DNA of 64,000 nt from Mesobacillus boroniphilus (GCF_018424685.1 NZ_QTKX01000001.1:1736001-1800000); one strand, 5' to 3'. Counted from the first letter of the stretch, positions 25,896 to 34,878 are shown. A program made the numbers and translations. The notes: generated from the letters alone by a model not told the origin.

Positions 25896-26876
25896 CTATT
25901 CATTTTGTTCAATAAATATTTCGGTTTCGCTATCCACGGCTTTTACTGTAGCAACTGCCCCGATCGGCAGTGTTGCAAAAGGCTGGACATGCCCAAAATT
26001 GACATTTGCGATAATTGGTATATTCCGCAGCTCTTCCTTACTGGAAATGATCTTTCTTAATGCCTCTTCGGTAATATTGGAGTTCTTTTGGAAACGCCCA
26101 ATCAAAAGTGCTTTTATTGAAGCAGCATCCGGAAGATGAAGCAGCGATTGCAGGTCCCTGTCGAAGCTCCTGGAATGGCTTTCTTCATCATCTTCAATGA
26201 ATAGGATACTTTCTTTCAAGGAAGGCATGAAATCTGTACCCTGCAGAAGGTTCATCGTACAGAGATTCCCGCCGATCAATCTTCCCTCAGCTTCTCCTTC
26301 TTGGAGGATTAGGTATCCACTCTGTTCATGAAATGTCCGATTTTCCTGGTCGAGATACCATGCATCGTCAGACCAGGTTTTAGATGGAACTATCTCATAT
26401 GGGGAATCATTGGTGACTGCCTCCAAAAACGATTCCAAAGTATATTCAAGTCCATGCTTGACGCCAAAGCTAGAGAAATGGGGTCCTGAATAGGTAACGA
26501 GACCAGTTTTTTGATAGATTGCCAACTGCAACGCTGTAATGTCACTGTATCCGCAAAAAACCTTCGGATTAGCAGCAATCAGATCGAAATCAATATATTT
26601 TAGCAGTTGATTAGAATTATAGCCGCCAATTGCCGTTAGGATCCCTTTAACATTTGGATCTGCAAAAGCGTCATGCAAGTCCTCGATCCTTTCAGCAATG
26701 GTAGAGCTGAAAAACTCGTCATGCGCATCTGCGTTCTTCCCGAATGTCACATTGAATCCCAATTTAGTCAATCTTTCAACAGCCAAATCGACCTGGGCTT
26801 CCTTCAAAATGATCATGCTGGTGGCTGGCGCGATTACTCTTATTTCATCCCCTGGCACTAATTTAGGTGCAAACAT
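25896..26876 (-). CDS. LD-carboxypeptidase / MccF-like S66 peptidase, 326 aa
   Basis: S66 family features: VIAPATS near the start, AIGGYNSNQLL, the nucleophile serine in GYSDITAL (about 111), the loop GGNL and the catalytic histidine in NVNFGHVQPFATLPIG. Such enzymes cut L,D bonds in peptidoglycan fragments or inactivate microcin C-type compounds. The sequence SGPHFSSFG and the acidic EDDEESHSRSFDRDL helix look closer to the MccF-type branch. It is transcribed alone; GGGGAG precedes the ATG. Confidence 0.88.
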   Translation of the reverse strand: MFAPKLVPGDEIRVIAPATSMIILKEAQVDLAVERLTKLGFNVTFGKNADAHDEFFSSTIAERIEDLHDAFADPNVKGILTAIGGYNSNQLLKYIDFDLIAANPKVFCGYSDITALQLAIYQKTGLVTYSGPHFSSFGVKHGLEYTLESFLEAVTNDSPYEIVPSKTWSDDAWYLDQENRTFHEQSGYLILQEGEAEGRLIGGNLCTMNLLQGTDFMPSLKESILFIEDDEESHSRSFDRDLQSLLHLPDAASIKALLIGRFQKNSNITEEALRKIISSKEELRNIPIIANVNFGHVQPFATLPIGAVATVKAVDSETEIFIEQNE

Positions 26877-26942
26877 TATCTCCCCGCCTCTTCTATATAT
26901 ATAATTTTATTCTATCAGAGAAAAGGAAGGGTGTAAGCATGT

Positions 26943-28409
26943 TTAGACAAGTGCAGGCTCTGTTTTCCGGCCATCCTTGGTTTTTTCGATTATGTCGGTC
27001 GCAATCCAAACTCCGCATGCGCTCGCCTGTGCCAGTCCCCTCGTGATCCCGGCTCCGTCCCCTCCAACATACAGGCCGCGAATTTCCGTTTCAAACCTGT
27101 CATTCAACTTGGGCCTTGCGGAATAGAATTTCGCCTCCACTCCGTAAAACAAAGTATGGTCTGAAGCAAGTCCTGGAGTAACTTGGTTCAGCGCTTCCGT
27201 CATTTCGATCAAACTTTTCAGCGTGTTATATGGAAGGACTAGTCCTAAATCTCCTGGAACAGCTTCCTTCATAGTCGGTTCTAAAAATCCTTCTTTAATT
27301 CTTTTTTCCGTTGATCGTCGCCCTTTTAAAATATCACCGTATTTCTGCACAATCAGTCCTCCATTTGAAAGACTATTTGCTAACCTGGAAATTTCATGAG
27401 CATATTCATTGGGCTTGTCGAATGGCTCAGAAAATGTATGTGATACAAGCAAAGCAAAGTTAGTATTTTTGCTTCCTAGATTAGGATCTTTGTAGGCATG
27501 TCCATTTGCAAGCATGATACCAGAATGGTTCTCGACGACAACATGTCCAGATGGATTGCTGCAGAATGTTCTCACACTAGTTCCTACGGACGTATTGAAA
27601 ATAAATTTACCTTCGTATAAATGTTCATTTATTTCCTCCATGACGACATTGGACGTTTCAACACGAACACCAATATCGACCTGGTTATTGATCATCTTAA
27701 GCCTTCTCTTTTTCAAAAGCTGTGTCAGCCATTTGGAGCCATCCCTTCCTGGGGCGACGACAACTTTATCTGCGAAAATCTTTTCACCGCTTTTCAGCTC
27801 AACACCCATAACCCTATGGCCATCAGGAGTTCTTTCGGTAATCAAGTCTTCAATTTCTGTCTTGAAGGCCATATCCACCTTATCTTTTAAATACTCAAAA
27901 ATATTTTTCAGAATCTCGAGATTCTGTTCGGTACCAAGGTGGCGTACCTGAGCTCTCAGCAGCTTCAAACCTGCAGCATATCCCCTGCGCTCGATTTCTC
28001 TGACCTTATCTGTCATAGGATCGGTTATGCTTTCAGTTGCACCATGCTTGAGGTTGATTTCATCTACATATTTTATTAGTTCGACAACTTTTGAATCTGG
28101 AAGGTAATCCGTCATCCATCCGCCGAATTCACTTGTAATATTGAACTTTCCATCAGAATATGCCCCGGCACCGCCAAACCCATTCGTGATCGAACATGCC
28201 GGCAGGCAACCCGCAAAATCCTTCTTCCCGGCTGGCGGCGGGCATTTCTCAATCTTCTTCTGCAAAATCGGGCAGTTCCTCCGATAAATATCGTGACCTT
28301 TATCAACTAGCAATACCTTCGCGCCAGGCATCTTCAACGATAATTCATAGCAAGTAAAAATACCTGCCGGACCTGCTCCAACGACAATCACATCATAGTT
28401 TGTATTCAT
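26943..28409 (-). CDS. FAD-dependent oxidoreductase of the COG2509 type, 488 aa
   Basis: An FAD-binding GAGPAGIFTCYELS (residues 11-24) and VVAPGRDGSKW mark a flavoprotein dehydrogenase. A Cys-rich stretch near 48-72 (NCPILQ..KCPPP..CLPACS) and VGGDGAGITRGLAQASACG near 450 are typical of the group. Substrate is unknown. It has a textbook SigA promoter preceded by a PurBox-like pair, hinting at purine-related control. It is a single-gene unit; GGGGG lies before the ATG. Confidence 0.85.
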   Translation of the reverse strand: MNTNYDVIVVGAGPAGIFTCYELSLKMPGAKVLLVDKGHDIYRRNCPILQKKIEKCPPPAGKKDFAGCLPACSITNGFGGAGAYSDGKFNITSEFGGWMTDYLPDSKVVELIKYVDEINLKHGATESITDPMTDKVREIERRGYAAGLKLLRAQVRHLGTEQNLEILKNIFEYLKDKVDMAFKTEIEDLITERTPDGHRVMGVELKSGEKIFADKVVVAPGRDGSKWLTQLLKKRRLKMINNQVDIGVRVETSNVVMEEINEHLYEGKFIFNTSVGTSVRTFCSNPSGHVVVENHSGIMLANGHAYKDPNLGSKNTNFALLVSHTFSEPFDKPNEYAHEISRLANSLSNGGLIVQKYGDILKGRRSTEKRIKEGFLEPTMKEAVPGDLGLVLPYNTLKSLIEMTEALNQVTPGLASDHTLFYGVEAKFYSARPKLNDRFETEIRGLYVGGDGAGITRGLAQASACGVWIATDIIEKTKDGRKTEPALV

Positions 28410-28451
28410 TCAGCATCCCCCGCCAATCAGTTTTTTGCTTAACCATTGGTA

Positions 28452-28480
28452 AATATAACAAATGACAGCAAAGGAGTCAA
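28452..28480 (-). promoter_or_regulatory. SigA promoter of the COG2509 gene
   Basis: TTGACT (28475-28480) and TATATT (28452-28457) on the minus strand with exactly 17 nt between them, about 42 nt from the start codon. Confidence 0.8.
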
Positions 28481-28484
28481 CTAA

Positions 28485-28529
28485 AATCACGAACTATATT
28501 TCATAAATCATTAAATAATGTTCGTGTTT
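28485..28529 (-). promoter_or_regulatory. PurBox-like inverted pair upstream of the COG2509 promoter
   Basis: CACGAAC (28488-28494) and GTTCGTG (28520-28526) are inverted. Taken as 14-bp PurBoxes (consensus AWWWCCGAACWWTA), each has about two mismatches and they are 17 nt apart, the spacing known for B. subtilis PurR. They lie just upstream of the -35. Binding is inferred. Confidence 0.5.
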
Positions 28530-28534
28530 AAATT

Positions 28535-28568
28535 AAAAAATAAGGGATTGCCTGCTGTCAGACAACCC
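28535..28568 (-). terminator. Terminator after yjcZ
   Basis: GGGTTGTCTG/CAGGCAATCCC imperfect stem followed by a T-rich run on the minus strand. Confidence 0.75.
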
Positions 28569-28599
28569 CTCAAGCTATTTTTATCTCAGTTCATTGTTT

Positions 28600-28797
28600 T
28601 TACCAGTTATAGCTGCAGCACGCACCAATGATGATTAACAAGATGAACAATACAACGATCAATGCAAAACCGCCGTATCCATAACCAGCACCTGCCACTC
28701 CTGCATAAGGATAACCTCCGCCACAGAAAGTGCCATAAGCTGGTCCTGTTGCAGCTGGTGCAGTTACAGGCATTGGGGCATTATCATATCCGTACAT
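28600..28797 (-). CDS. yjcZ: YjcZ-family sporulation protein, 65 aa
   Basis: A Tyr/Gly/Ala-rich N-terminus (YGYDNAPMPV..) leads to the family signature GGFALIVVLFILLIIIGACC, one membrane helix at about residues 42-60. YjcZ-type proteins are small sporulation-associated or coat-associated peptides of Bacillus, often present in several copies. GAGGAGT precedes the ATG. A SigK-like promoter lies upstream, fitting late mother-cell expression. Confidence 0.88.
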   Translation of the reverse strand: MYGYDNAPMPVTAPAATGPAYGTFCGGGYPYAGVAGAGYGYGGFALIVVLFILLIIIGACCSYNW

Positions 28798-28838
28798 TAA
28801 AAACCACTCCTCGTTTGTTTTTGAATTGCTTTCCCTTT

Positions 28839-28866
28839 ACGGTATGATATGGGTACTTGACCCGTT
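28839..28866 (-). promoter_or_regulatory. Candidate SigK promoter of yjcZ
   Basis: CATACCGTA on the minus strand (28839-28847) matches the SigK -10 pattern CATANNNTA, with AC about 17 nt upstream as the -35. The site is about 42 nt before yjcZ. Confidence 0.45.
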
Positions 28867-29039
28867 TGTGCATTAGCCTATTTTTTTAAATTTAACGTTT
28901 TGCTCTGTAAGATGGAGATGGATATCCTTTAAAACCCTTATAAAGTCACACTCAAGTAAGAAAATTTTATTTTCAATGGTCCAGTTATAGCGGTTAAAAT
29001 AATGATAAAGACCTTTTTTCCGGAGGGATACCAACAAGA

Positions 29040-30134
29040 ATGAAATCCAACCCTAAAAAAATATTCAGTGTAGTTTTCCTTACCGCCGCAGTTATTTCCT
29101 TTTTAGCGATACAGTCAGACCATTCTTTTTCCGAAGATTTAACAGTATATGAAAAAATCAAAGCAGGTTCATCTTTTAATTATTTAATAATCGGAGACAG
29201 CATTGGACGAGGTGCTGGCGCAGAGAATAAAGATTTGCGCTGGTACAGCCAGCTAGAGGTGCTTCTTGAGGATTTCAGCGGGGCCCGGGCACGCAGGAAT
29301 ATGATCGTCCAAAGCGGAGCAACCTCCTTCGAAGGAATTTACAAACTGCAAAAGTCTCCAAAATTCCGGGACATTGAACTCATCTTCATTGTTTTTGGAG
29401 AAAATGACCGTAAGTACATGGCACCCGAGCAGTTTACTTATTTTTATGAAAACTTAATTCGTAATGCAAAGGAGCGTTATCCTGGCTCAGAAATCATCAC
29501 CATCATTGAAAGTCCCTTAAAACAAGAACAATTTGCGGAAACGATTAATAGAGTTTCCGCCCATTACGGAGCAAAGCCACTGGACATGCGCATTCCTTTC
29601 AAGCAATCAGGGATGCTGACAGAGCAGCTTACGACTGATACAGTACATCCTAACGGTAAAGGATATCAGTTGTACGCTTCTGCCATTCTTGACCTGATCA
29701 AGAATAATATCAGAATAGATGCCGAGATTGCCAGTCTGCCTAAACCCTTAACCAGGGATCAAACCTTATACCTGTCTGAAAGAAAGCATGTATCTGACAG
29801 CAATGGATTCACCATCGAAAATGGTATAAATATTAGCAAGAGACCTGGAGATTATCTAGAGTACGAGTTCGACGGCTCCATTCTTGGGGTAAAGGCAATT
29901 CGAAGTCAGGACGGGGGAAAGCTCAAGGTTTATATTGACGGGGAATATGTCAGGACAATTTCCACCTGGTGGCCTTTTACTCGTGAAAGGTATCTATATA
30001 TCGCAAGCGGCCTGGATAATGGGGGACACACTGTTCGTTTTGAAACCGCAGAAAATGCTTATCCAAACACCCCCACTGAAAAGACAGTCATCCAGATTCA
30101 ATCGATTATCCTCGCCAATGTTAAGAAAAAATAA
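29040..30134 (+). CDS. SGNH/GDSL hydrolase with C-terminal beta domain, 364 aa
   Basis: A membrane anchor or signal at about 8-25 (FSVVFLTAAVISFLAIQS) is followed by an SGNH domain with the nucleophile block GDSIGRGAG (about 52-60), GENDR and the catalytic DTVHPNGKGYQ (about 201-211). A second domain, about 240-360, looks like a carbohydrate-binding beta sandwich (LKVYIDGEYVRTIS). Secreted SGNH enzymes deacylate polysaccharides or lipids; the target here is unknown. CGGAGGG is 12 nt before the ATG, a long spacing. It is co-directional with the DUF502 gene. Confidence 0.85.
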   Translation: MKSNPKKIFSVVFLTAAVISFLAIQSDHSFSEDLTVYEKIKAGSSFNYLIIGDSIGRGAGAENKDLRWYSQLEVLLEDFSGARARRNMIVQSGATSFEGIYKLQKSPKFRDIELIFIVFGENDRKYMAPEQFTYFYENLIRNAKERYPGSEIITIIESPLKQEQFAETINRVSAHYGAKPLDMRIPFKQSGMLTEQLTTDTVHPNGKGYQLYASAILDLIKNNIRIDAEIASLPKPLTRDQTLYLSERKHVSDSNGFTIENGINISKRPGDYLEYEFDGSILGVKAIRSQDGGKLKVYIDGEYVRTISTWWPFTRERYLYIASGLDNGGHTVRFETAENAYPNTPTEKTVIQIQSIILANVKKK

Positions 30135-30197
30135 TCATAGAAAAATCCAGTTAAAAAGTGTATGATACTTCCATATGTTTTGAATAAGGAGTTTACA

Positions 30198-30803
30198 ATG
30201 AAAAGTGTCCTAAAGAATTTCATCAATGGGATCCTGACAATAGTCCCGATCATTCTTGTTATCTATGTCACCTATAAAACCTTCATGTTTTTAGACAGCC
30301 TTCTTGGAAATGTTTTGAAACCATATTTGCAAGAACGGTACATTCCTGGTATCGGCCTTCTGACAACGCTTATCCTGATCACCATTCTCGGGTGGTTGTC
30401 CACTCGCTTCATCACCGGAAGTATCATCAAGCTAATTGATAAACTACTGGAAAAAACCCCATTTGTAAAAACGGTTTATTCTGTTATAAAAGATACGGTC
30501 CATTCCTTCCTTGGTGAGAAAAAGTCGTTTTCCAAGGTAGCTTTGGTTACGATTCCCGGAACCAATATGAAGAGTCTTGGCTTCATTACTACAGAAAACC
30601 TGAAGGCATTCCATGAGCCATTATCAGAGCATGTTGCTATCTACGTGCCCCAAACGTTCCAGGTAGCAGGTTTCACCTTCCTGATCCCCAAAACCGACGT
30701 GGAAATCATTGATGTCAAGCCCGAAGATGCAATGAAATTCATCCTCTCTGGCGGAATGACTTCTTCTAATGGCCAAAAGTCTGTTAACGAAAACAGCCGC
30801 TGA
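30198..30803 (+). CDS. DUF502-family membrane protein, 201 aa
   Basis: Two N-terminal membrane helices (about 9-28 and 50-70) flank LKPYLQERYIPGIG, and a soluble C-terminal domain contains VKTVYSVIKDTVHSFLG and VALVTIPGTNMKSLGFIT, typical of DUF502 proteins of unknown function. The ATG at 30198 follows AAGGAG by 6 nt; the ORF opens further upstream without a site. A strong terminator follows. The gene lies 63 nt after the SGNH hydrolase and may share its transcript. Confidence 0.88.
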   Translation: MKSVLKNFINGILTIVPIILVIYVTYKTFMFLDSLLGNVLKPYLQERYIPGIGLLTTLILITILGWLSTRFITGSIIKLIDKLLEKTPFVKTVYSVIKDTVHSFLGEKKSFSKVALVTIPGTNMKSLGFITTENLKAFHEPLSEHVAIYVPQTFQVAGFTFLIPKTDVEIIDVKPEDAMKFILSGGMTSSNGQKSVNENSR

Positions 30804-30820
30804 TTCAGCGGCTGTTTTTC
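30790..30820. terminator. Bidirectional terminator
   Basis: AACAGCCGCTGA/TCAGCGGCTGTT stem with T runs on both sides, ending DUF502 (plus) and the msrA-msrB-crr transcript (minus). Confidence 0.85.
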
Positions 30821-30905
30821 TTCAGGCTTTTTGAGGGTTCCATTCCACTTCTACCTGATAGGTTCATAGTTCTATTCGATTATGCACGAACACGGGTTTA
30901 CACAA

Positions 30906-31406
30906 CTATTCAAAGGTCACTTCCAGGATTGGTGTCGTACCATTTTCAACATTTCCTTCTGTTAAAACTTTTAAAGAGGCAGCCTGGTCTGAGTTGGTGA
31001 TAATGACTGGTGTTACAGCACTCTTTGCCTTTTCGCTTATAATTCCGATATCAAAGGTCACCAGCTTCTCCCCTGCCTTCACTGTATCCCCTTGCTTCAC
31101 ATGCGTTTCGAAGCCTTCTCCCTTGAGGGAAACAGTCTCCAACCCAATATGGATCAATATCTCTGCTCCGTTTTTTGCCCTGATTCCTACAGCGTGCTTA
31201 GTCGGGAAAACCTGCATGATTTCACCATCGATCGGCGATACAACAACCCCTTCTGTTGGCTCAATCGCCAATCCGTCCCCCATCATTTTTTCAGAAAAAA
31301 CAGGATCCGGAACTGCACTTAAATTGACTGCATTACCCGTAATTGGTGCTACCAGCTGGATTGTTTTAAGCGGCTCTTCTTTTTTTCCGAATAGCTTTTT
31401 AAACAT
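30906..31406 (-). CDS. ypqE: PTS glucose-type EIIA protein (YpqE/Crr), 166 aa
   Basis: A stand-alone EIIA-Glc domain with the phosphohistidine in ILIHIGLETVSLKGEGF (about 86-104) and VKQGDTVKAG. It passes phosphate from HPr to sugar EIIB partners. The ATG at 31406 follows GAAGGG by 9 nt. It lies 32 nt after msrB in the same direction; this pairing with Msr genes is likely positional rather than functional. Confidence 0.92.
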   Translation of the reverse strand: MFKKLFGKKEEPLKTIQLVAPITGNAVNLSAVPDPVFSEKMMGDGLAIEPTEGVVVSPIDGEIMQVFPTKHAVGIRAKNGAEILIHIGLETVSLKGEGFETHVKQGDTVKAGEKLVTFDIGIISEKAKSAVTPVIITNSDQAASLKVLTEGNVENGTTPILEVTFE

Positions 31407-31438
31407 ACGTATCATCCCTTCCATTCTTAGAGGTTTGA

Positions 31439-31873
31439 TTAATCCTGGAACAGCTTGAGGTATTCTCCATACCCTTCCTCTTCCATTTTTTCTTTCGGAA
31501 CAAACCTCAGAGCTGCCGAATTAATGCAGTATCGGAGCCCATTCTCTCCGGGACCATCATCAAACACATGGCCCAAATGAGAATCTGCTGTTTTACTGCG
31601 CACTTCAGTCCTGACCATAAAATGGCTCAGGTCCTGTTTTTCGATTACTTCTTCCTCCATGATCGGCTTTGTGAAGCTTGGCCAGCCGCAACCCGCATCA
31701 TATTTGTCCCGTGAACTAAATAATGCCTCGCCTGAGACGACATCGACATATATTCCTTCTCTCAGATCATTCCAATATTCATTCCTGAATGGAGGTTCTG
31801 TCCCATTATTTTGCGTAACCTCATACTGCATGGGGGTCAATCTTTTCTTTAACTCCTCTGGATTTTTCTTCAT
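31439..31873 (-). CDS. msrB: Peptide methionine-R-sulfoxide reductase MsrB, 144 aa
   Basis: The SelR domain has CGWPSF (about 61-66) and the catalytic cysteine in [11 protein letters not shown] (about 116). It reduces R-methionine sulfoxide in proteins. The start at 31873 shares one base with the msrA stop (TAATG), so translation is coupled, with GGGGGG upstream. Repair of oxidised proteins together with MsrA. Confidence 0.95.
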   Translation of the reverse strand: MKKNPEELKKRLTPMQYEVTQNNGTEPPFRNEYWNDLREGIYVDVVSGEALFSSRDKYDAGCGWPSFTKPIMEEEVIEKQDLSHFMVRTEVRSKTADSHLGHVFDDGPGENGLRYCINSAALRFVPKEKMEEEGYGEYLKLFQD

Positions 31874-32412
31874 TATTTCTTTTCCCCCCAATGATTCTTT
31901 ATAAAAGCTGATCGTCCTGAACCGATATGATAAGCATTGTATCTCTCAGGGTTTTTCTTATAATATCCCTGATGATAGGTCTCCGCAGGATAAAATGTTT
32001 TTGCCGGCAGAATTTCTGTCACGATAGGCTTTGAGAATACACCGCTTTCCTCAAGCTTATTTTTCGATTCTTCCGCTAACTGTCTTTGTTTTTCATTATG
32101 ATAAAAAATCGCGGTTTTGTAAGACTGTCCCCTGTCGTAAAACTGACCTCCTGGATCGGTCGGATCTATTTGCTGCCAGTATAACTCCAACAGCTTTTCA
32201 TAAGGAAAAATATCTGAATTGAATGTGATTTGTACTGCTTCATAATGACCGGTTGTCTCGCTGCAAACCTGTTCATATGTAGGATTCTCAGTTGTGCCTC
32301 CAGTATAGCCGGAAACAACGCTGACAATCCCCGGCTGCTCATCAAACGGCTTGACCATACACCAGAAACAGCCTCCGGCAAATGTCGCAAGCTCTTGATT
32401 ACCTTTTTCCAT
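31873..32412 (-). CDS. msrA: Peptide methionine-S-sulfoxide reductase MsrA, 179 aa
   Basis: The active-site GGCFWC (about 13-18) and [24 protein letters not shown] are clear. It reduces S-methionine sulfoxide. The ATG at 32412 has AAGGTG 7 nt upstream. First gene of an msrA-msrB-ypqE operon. Confidence 0.95.
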   Translation of the reverse strand: MEKGNQELATFAGGCFWCMVKPFDEQPGIVSVVSGYTGGTTENPTYEQVCSETTGHYEAVQITFNSDIFPYEKLLELYWQQIDPTDPGGQFYDRGQSYKTAIFYHNEKQRQLAEESKNKLEESGVFSKPIVTEILPAKTFYPAETYHQGYYKKNPERYNAYHIGSGRSAFIKNHWGEKK

Positions 32413-32523
32413 ATTGACACCTTCTTTCAAGCTTTGGATGAAATAATGAAACACTCTACTCAAATACTTATTCCCTATTGTATAACTTTTCAAGCAAAAA
32501 ACACATTCAGAACCCTTATACAG

Positions 32524-32555
32524 AAACAGCCCCTTCCAATGAAGGGGCTGTTTCT
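32524..32555 (-). terminator. Terminator after the rsgA paralogue
   Basis: AACAGCCCCTTC/GAAGGGGCTGTT perfect stem at the gene's 3' end, with a T-rich flank on the minus strand. Confidence 0.85.
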
Positions 32556-33628
32556 TATTTCCGTTTGTGCTTTACACTATGGCGGACTTCCTTACTGATG
32601 TTTTTCCAGTGCCTTTTTTCTTCAGCTTGAGCCTTTTTATCTAGCTTCCTGTCAATATAGGCCAGTTCTTTTTGCAGCTTTTTATAGCTGAAAAGCCTGT
32701 TTTCATCGAGACGGCCTTCGCTGATGGCTGACCAAACTGCACAGCCCGGTTCGTTTTTATGCGTACAATCTCGAAATTTGCATGTATCAGCAAATTGCTC
32801 AATATCCGCGAAGCTTTCGTTGATTCCTTCTTCACTTGACCAAAGCTGGATTTCCCTCATTCCCGGTGTGTCAATTAGTATCGCTCCACCAGGAAGCAGA
32901 ACCATTTCCCGGTGGGTCGTAGTATGCTTGCCCTTATCATCGCTTTCCCTAATTTCCTGGACCAGCTGCTTTTCAAATCCTGTGAAGTAATTGACAAGGC
33001 TTGACTTGCCGACTCCTGAAGAACCTATTAAGGCGACTGTTTTACCGGGAGCAAGAAATGGTTTTATTTCCTGGATTCCCGTCCCCTCGAGAACGCTTAC
33101 TGCAATTACAGGTACCCCGATAGCCACTGTTGAGACTTGATCCATCTTGTCCTTTAAATCTGTCACTAAGTCAGCTTTGCTCAAAATGATGACAGGGTTT
33201 GAACCACTTTCCCAGGCAAGCAGCAGGTATCGCTCAATCCTTCTCAGATTCAAATCATCATTAAGTGAATTTACGATGAACACTGTATCAACATTCGCTG
33301 CGACAATTTGTTCCTCGGTAACCTGCCCTGCAGCCTTTCTGGAAAACTTGCTTTTACGCGGCAAGATTCCCTTGATTATCCCTCGCTTTTCCCCTGGAGA
33401 AGTTTGCACGGCAACCCAGTCACCAACTGCCGGCAGGTCTTCACGGCTGATTGCATCAAATGTCAATTTGCCAGCTAGAGTGCAGAGGTATTCTCCATCT
33501 TCCAGCCAAACCCGGTAACTATGCTTATGCTCTAACGCAACTCTGCCCAACTTGAATCCATCAGGATAATTTTCATTAAAATGGCTGTTCAATTCAGCCG
33601 TCATTCCGATATTTTCAAAATTCTTCAA
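32555..33628 (-). CDS. RsgA-type circularly permuted GTPase, 357 aa
   Basis: An OB-fold (about 25-95) precedes a permuted GTPase with G4 SKAD (150-153), G1 GSSGVGKSS (202-210) and G3 DTPG (253-256), then a zinc site C283, C288, H290, C296. RsgA assists late 30S subunit assembly and responds to stringent-response nucleotides. At 357 residues it is longer than the 290-300-residue B. subtilis RsgA, so it may be a second copy; the normal rsgA context (prkC, rpe) is absent. Start is TTG with GGAGGA 8 nt upstream. Expression may be controlled by the leader at 33662-33795. Confidence 0.9.
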   Translation of the reverse strand: MKNFENIGMTAELNSHFNENYPDGFKLGRVALEHKHSYRVWLEDGEYLCTLAGKLTFDAISREDLPAVGDWVAVQTSPGEKRGIIKGILPRKSKFSRKAAGQVTEEQIVAANVDTVFIVNSLNDDLNLRRIERYLLLAWESGSNPVIILSKADLVTDLKDKMDQVSTVAIGVPVIAVSVLEGTGIQEIKPFLAPGKTVALIGSSGVGKSSLVNYFTGFEKQLVQEIRESDDKGKHTTTHREMVLLPGGAILIDTPGMREIQLWSSEEGINESFADIEQFADTCKFRDCTHKNEPGCAVWSAISEGRLDENRLFSYKKLQKELAYIDRKLDKKAQAEEKRHWKNISKEVRHSVKHKRK

Positions 33629-33661
33629 ATCGATTTTCCTCCATCACGCTTTTAGTAATAT

Positions 33662-33692
33662 AAAAAACCACAGGCACGCACAGCCCGTGGTT
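33662..33692 (-). terminator. Attenuator-type terminator upstream of the rsgA paralogue
   Basis: On the minus strand AACCACGGGC/GCCTGTGGTT forms a 10-bp stem (one G-T) with a 7-nt loop, followed by TTTTTA. It lies 34 nt before the TTG start of the GTPase gene and about 50 nt after the stop of an 18-codon leader ORF. Confidence 0.85.
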
Positions 33693-33738
33693 CATAAGCA
33701 TGGAGAAAAAAGACTAATAGTCGATTGTTCCGCTTAGG

Positions 33739-33795
33739 TTAGGGGGCCGTGCAACAAGTAACGGTCATCATCAATACATTTAACATTCTGCTCAT
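33739..33795 (-). CDS. Leader peptide ORF, 18 codons (MSRMLNVLMMTVTCCTAP)
   Basis: An ATG at 33795 preceded by GGTGGAG opens an 18-codon frame ending at TAA 33739. A SigA promoter 35-60 nt upstream and a terminator downstream delimit a roughly 150-nt transcript. The last codons include GCACGGCCC (33744-33752 read on minus), which can pair with GGGCTGTGC (33678-33686) in the terminator's 5' arm and loop. This fits a translated leader for attenuation of the downstream RsgA-type gene. The peptide is unlike any leader I can name. That it is translated is inferred. Confidence 0.65.
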   Translation of the reverse strand: MSRMLNVLMMTVTCCTAP

Positions 33796-33828
33796 TGCAC
33801 TCCACCTACCTCTCATTAAGTTACTTAT

Positions 33829-33857
33829 AGTATATGGAAAAACATTCCTCATGTAAA
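33829..33857 (-). promoter_or_regulatory. SigA promoter of the leader-rsgA transcript
   Basis: TTTACA (33852-33857) and TATACT (33829-33834) on the minus strand, exactly 17 nt apart. A short inverted repeat, GGAATGTTTTTCC, fills the spacer. Confidence 0.85.
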
Positions 33858-33962
33858 GCATAAATTATAACTTTTCAAAAACAACTGACTCTGATTCGCA
33901 CCTATTGCGCCCAATTTGCATATTTTACATTTGAGCATTCAATAAATTTAGGAGTGAGGGGT

Positions 33963-34724
33963 ATGTCGATTAGGAACCAGAATGATTACCTGCATAAAGC
34001 GGCCATGTATGATTTATTGGCTAATTACTATAAATACCTTGATCCAAATATGCACGTTATGTATTACCACAAGCACCTGCGAAATTTGAATAAGGCCGTC
34101 CAGTTAATGCGCTCTTATACTGTTCCGGCTAGTCCATCCAACACATTACCATCCATGATGCGTTTTTTGCACGCTTCTCCGGCGGTGAAGGATGTCGATA
34201 TTTATTTGAATGGCAGCCGAGTGCTCCGCGACTTCAGTTATAAAACCAACAGCAGCCATATGCAGCTCCCGCCAGGCAAATATCAAGTCGACATATATCC
34301 TGCAGGAGAAAGCGTTTCTACTGTGATCAGCAAAAAGATTATAGTCGAACCAGGAAGGATTTACACAGCTGCAATTACCGGGCCAGCCAATAACCTTAGG
34401 CTACTAACATTTGAAGACAAACCACAAACACCGGTAGGAGAAACTAAAGCCAGATTTATCCACCTTTCTCCGGATGCGCCGGCTGTAGATATCACAGGAA
34501 AAAATGGAGATGTCATATTTCCGAACGTGCCCTATAAACAGGCTACTACTTATCTGGCCCTGACCCCTATGACCGTTACGCTGGAAGCAAAAGTTGCCGG
34601 AACTAAGAATACGGTAGTTACCATCCCCGATGTCAAATTGGAGCCTAACAATGCGTACACAATCGTTGCGGTGGGCACTGCAAAAGGAGAACCTCCAATT
34701 GAAGTAATCTTATTGCAAGGTTAA
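33963..34724 (+). CDS. DUF4397-domain protein, 253 aa
   Basis: The N-terminal 60 residues are Tyr/His-rich and helical (YLHKAAMYDLLANYYKYL). A DUF4397 domain follows, with two related beta segments: MRFLHASPAVKDVDIYLNG (about 66-84) and ARFIHLSPDAPAVDI (about 160-174). The family is usually extracellular, yet no signal peptide is visible here, so a spore-surface location is a possibility only. The ATG at 33963 follows AGGAG by 8 nt. It is transcribed alone to a strong terminator. Confidence 0.85.
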   Translation: MSIRNQNDYLHKAAMYDLLANYYKYLDPNMHVMYYHKHLRNLNKAVQLMRSYTVPASPSNTLPSMMRFLHASPAVKDVDIYLNGSRVLRDFSYKTNSSHMQLPPGKYQVDIYPAGESVSTVISKKIIVEPGRIYTAAITGPANNLRLLTFEDKPQTPVGETKARFIHLSPDAPAVDITGKNGDVIFPNVPYKQATTYLALTPMTVTLEAKVAGTKNTVVTIPDVKLEPNNAYTIVAVGTAKGEPPIEVILLQG

Positions 34725-34725
34725 T

Positions 34726-34753
34726 GAGGCCGGGTGACCGGCCTCACTTTTTT
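34726..34753 (+). terminator. Terminator after the DUF4397 gene
   Basis: GAGGCCGG/CCGGCCTC perfect stem, 4-nt loop, then ACTTTTTT. Confidence 0.9.
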
Positions 34754-34847
34754 CTGCAAAGAGTTCATTTCACGCTTCTAAATGACACTTACTATCAAAG
34801 TTTCATATTTTCCTGCTCTTTTCCTCACCTTGAAAAGCGCAAAATAT

Positions 34848-34878
34848 AAAAAGAAGGCACCCTAAAGAGTACCTTCTT
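34848..34878 (-). terminator. Terminator after ypmS
   Basis: AAGAAGGTACTC/GGGTGCCTTCTT stem followed by TTTTTA on the minus strand. Confidence 0.85.
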
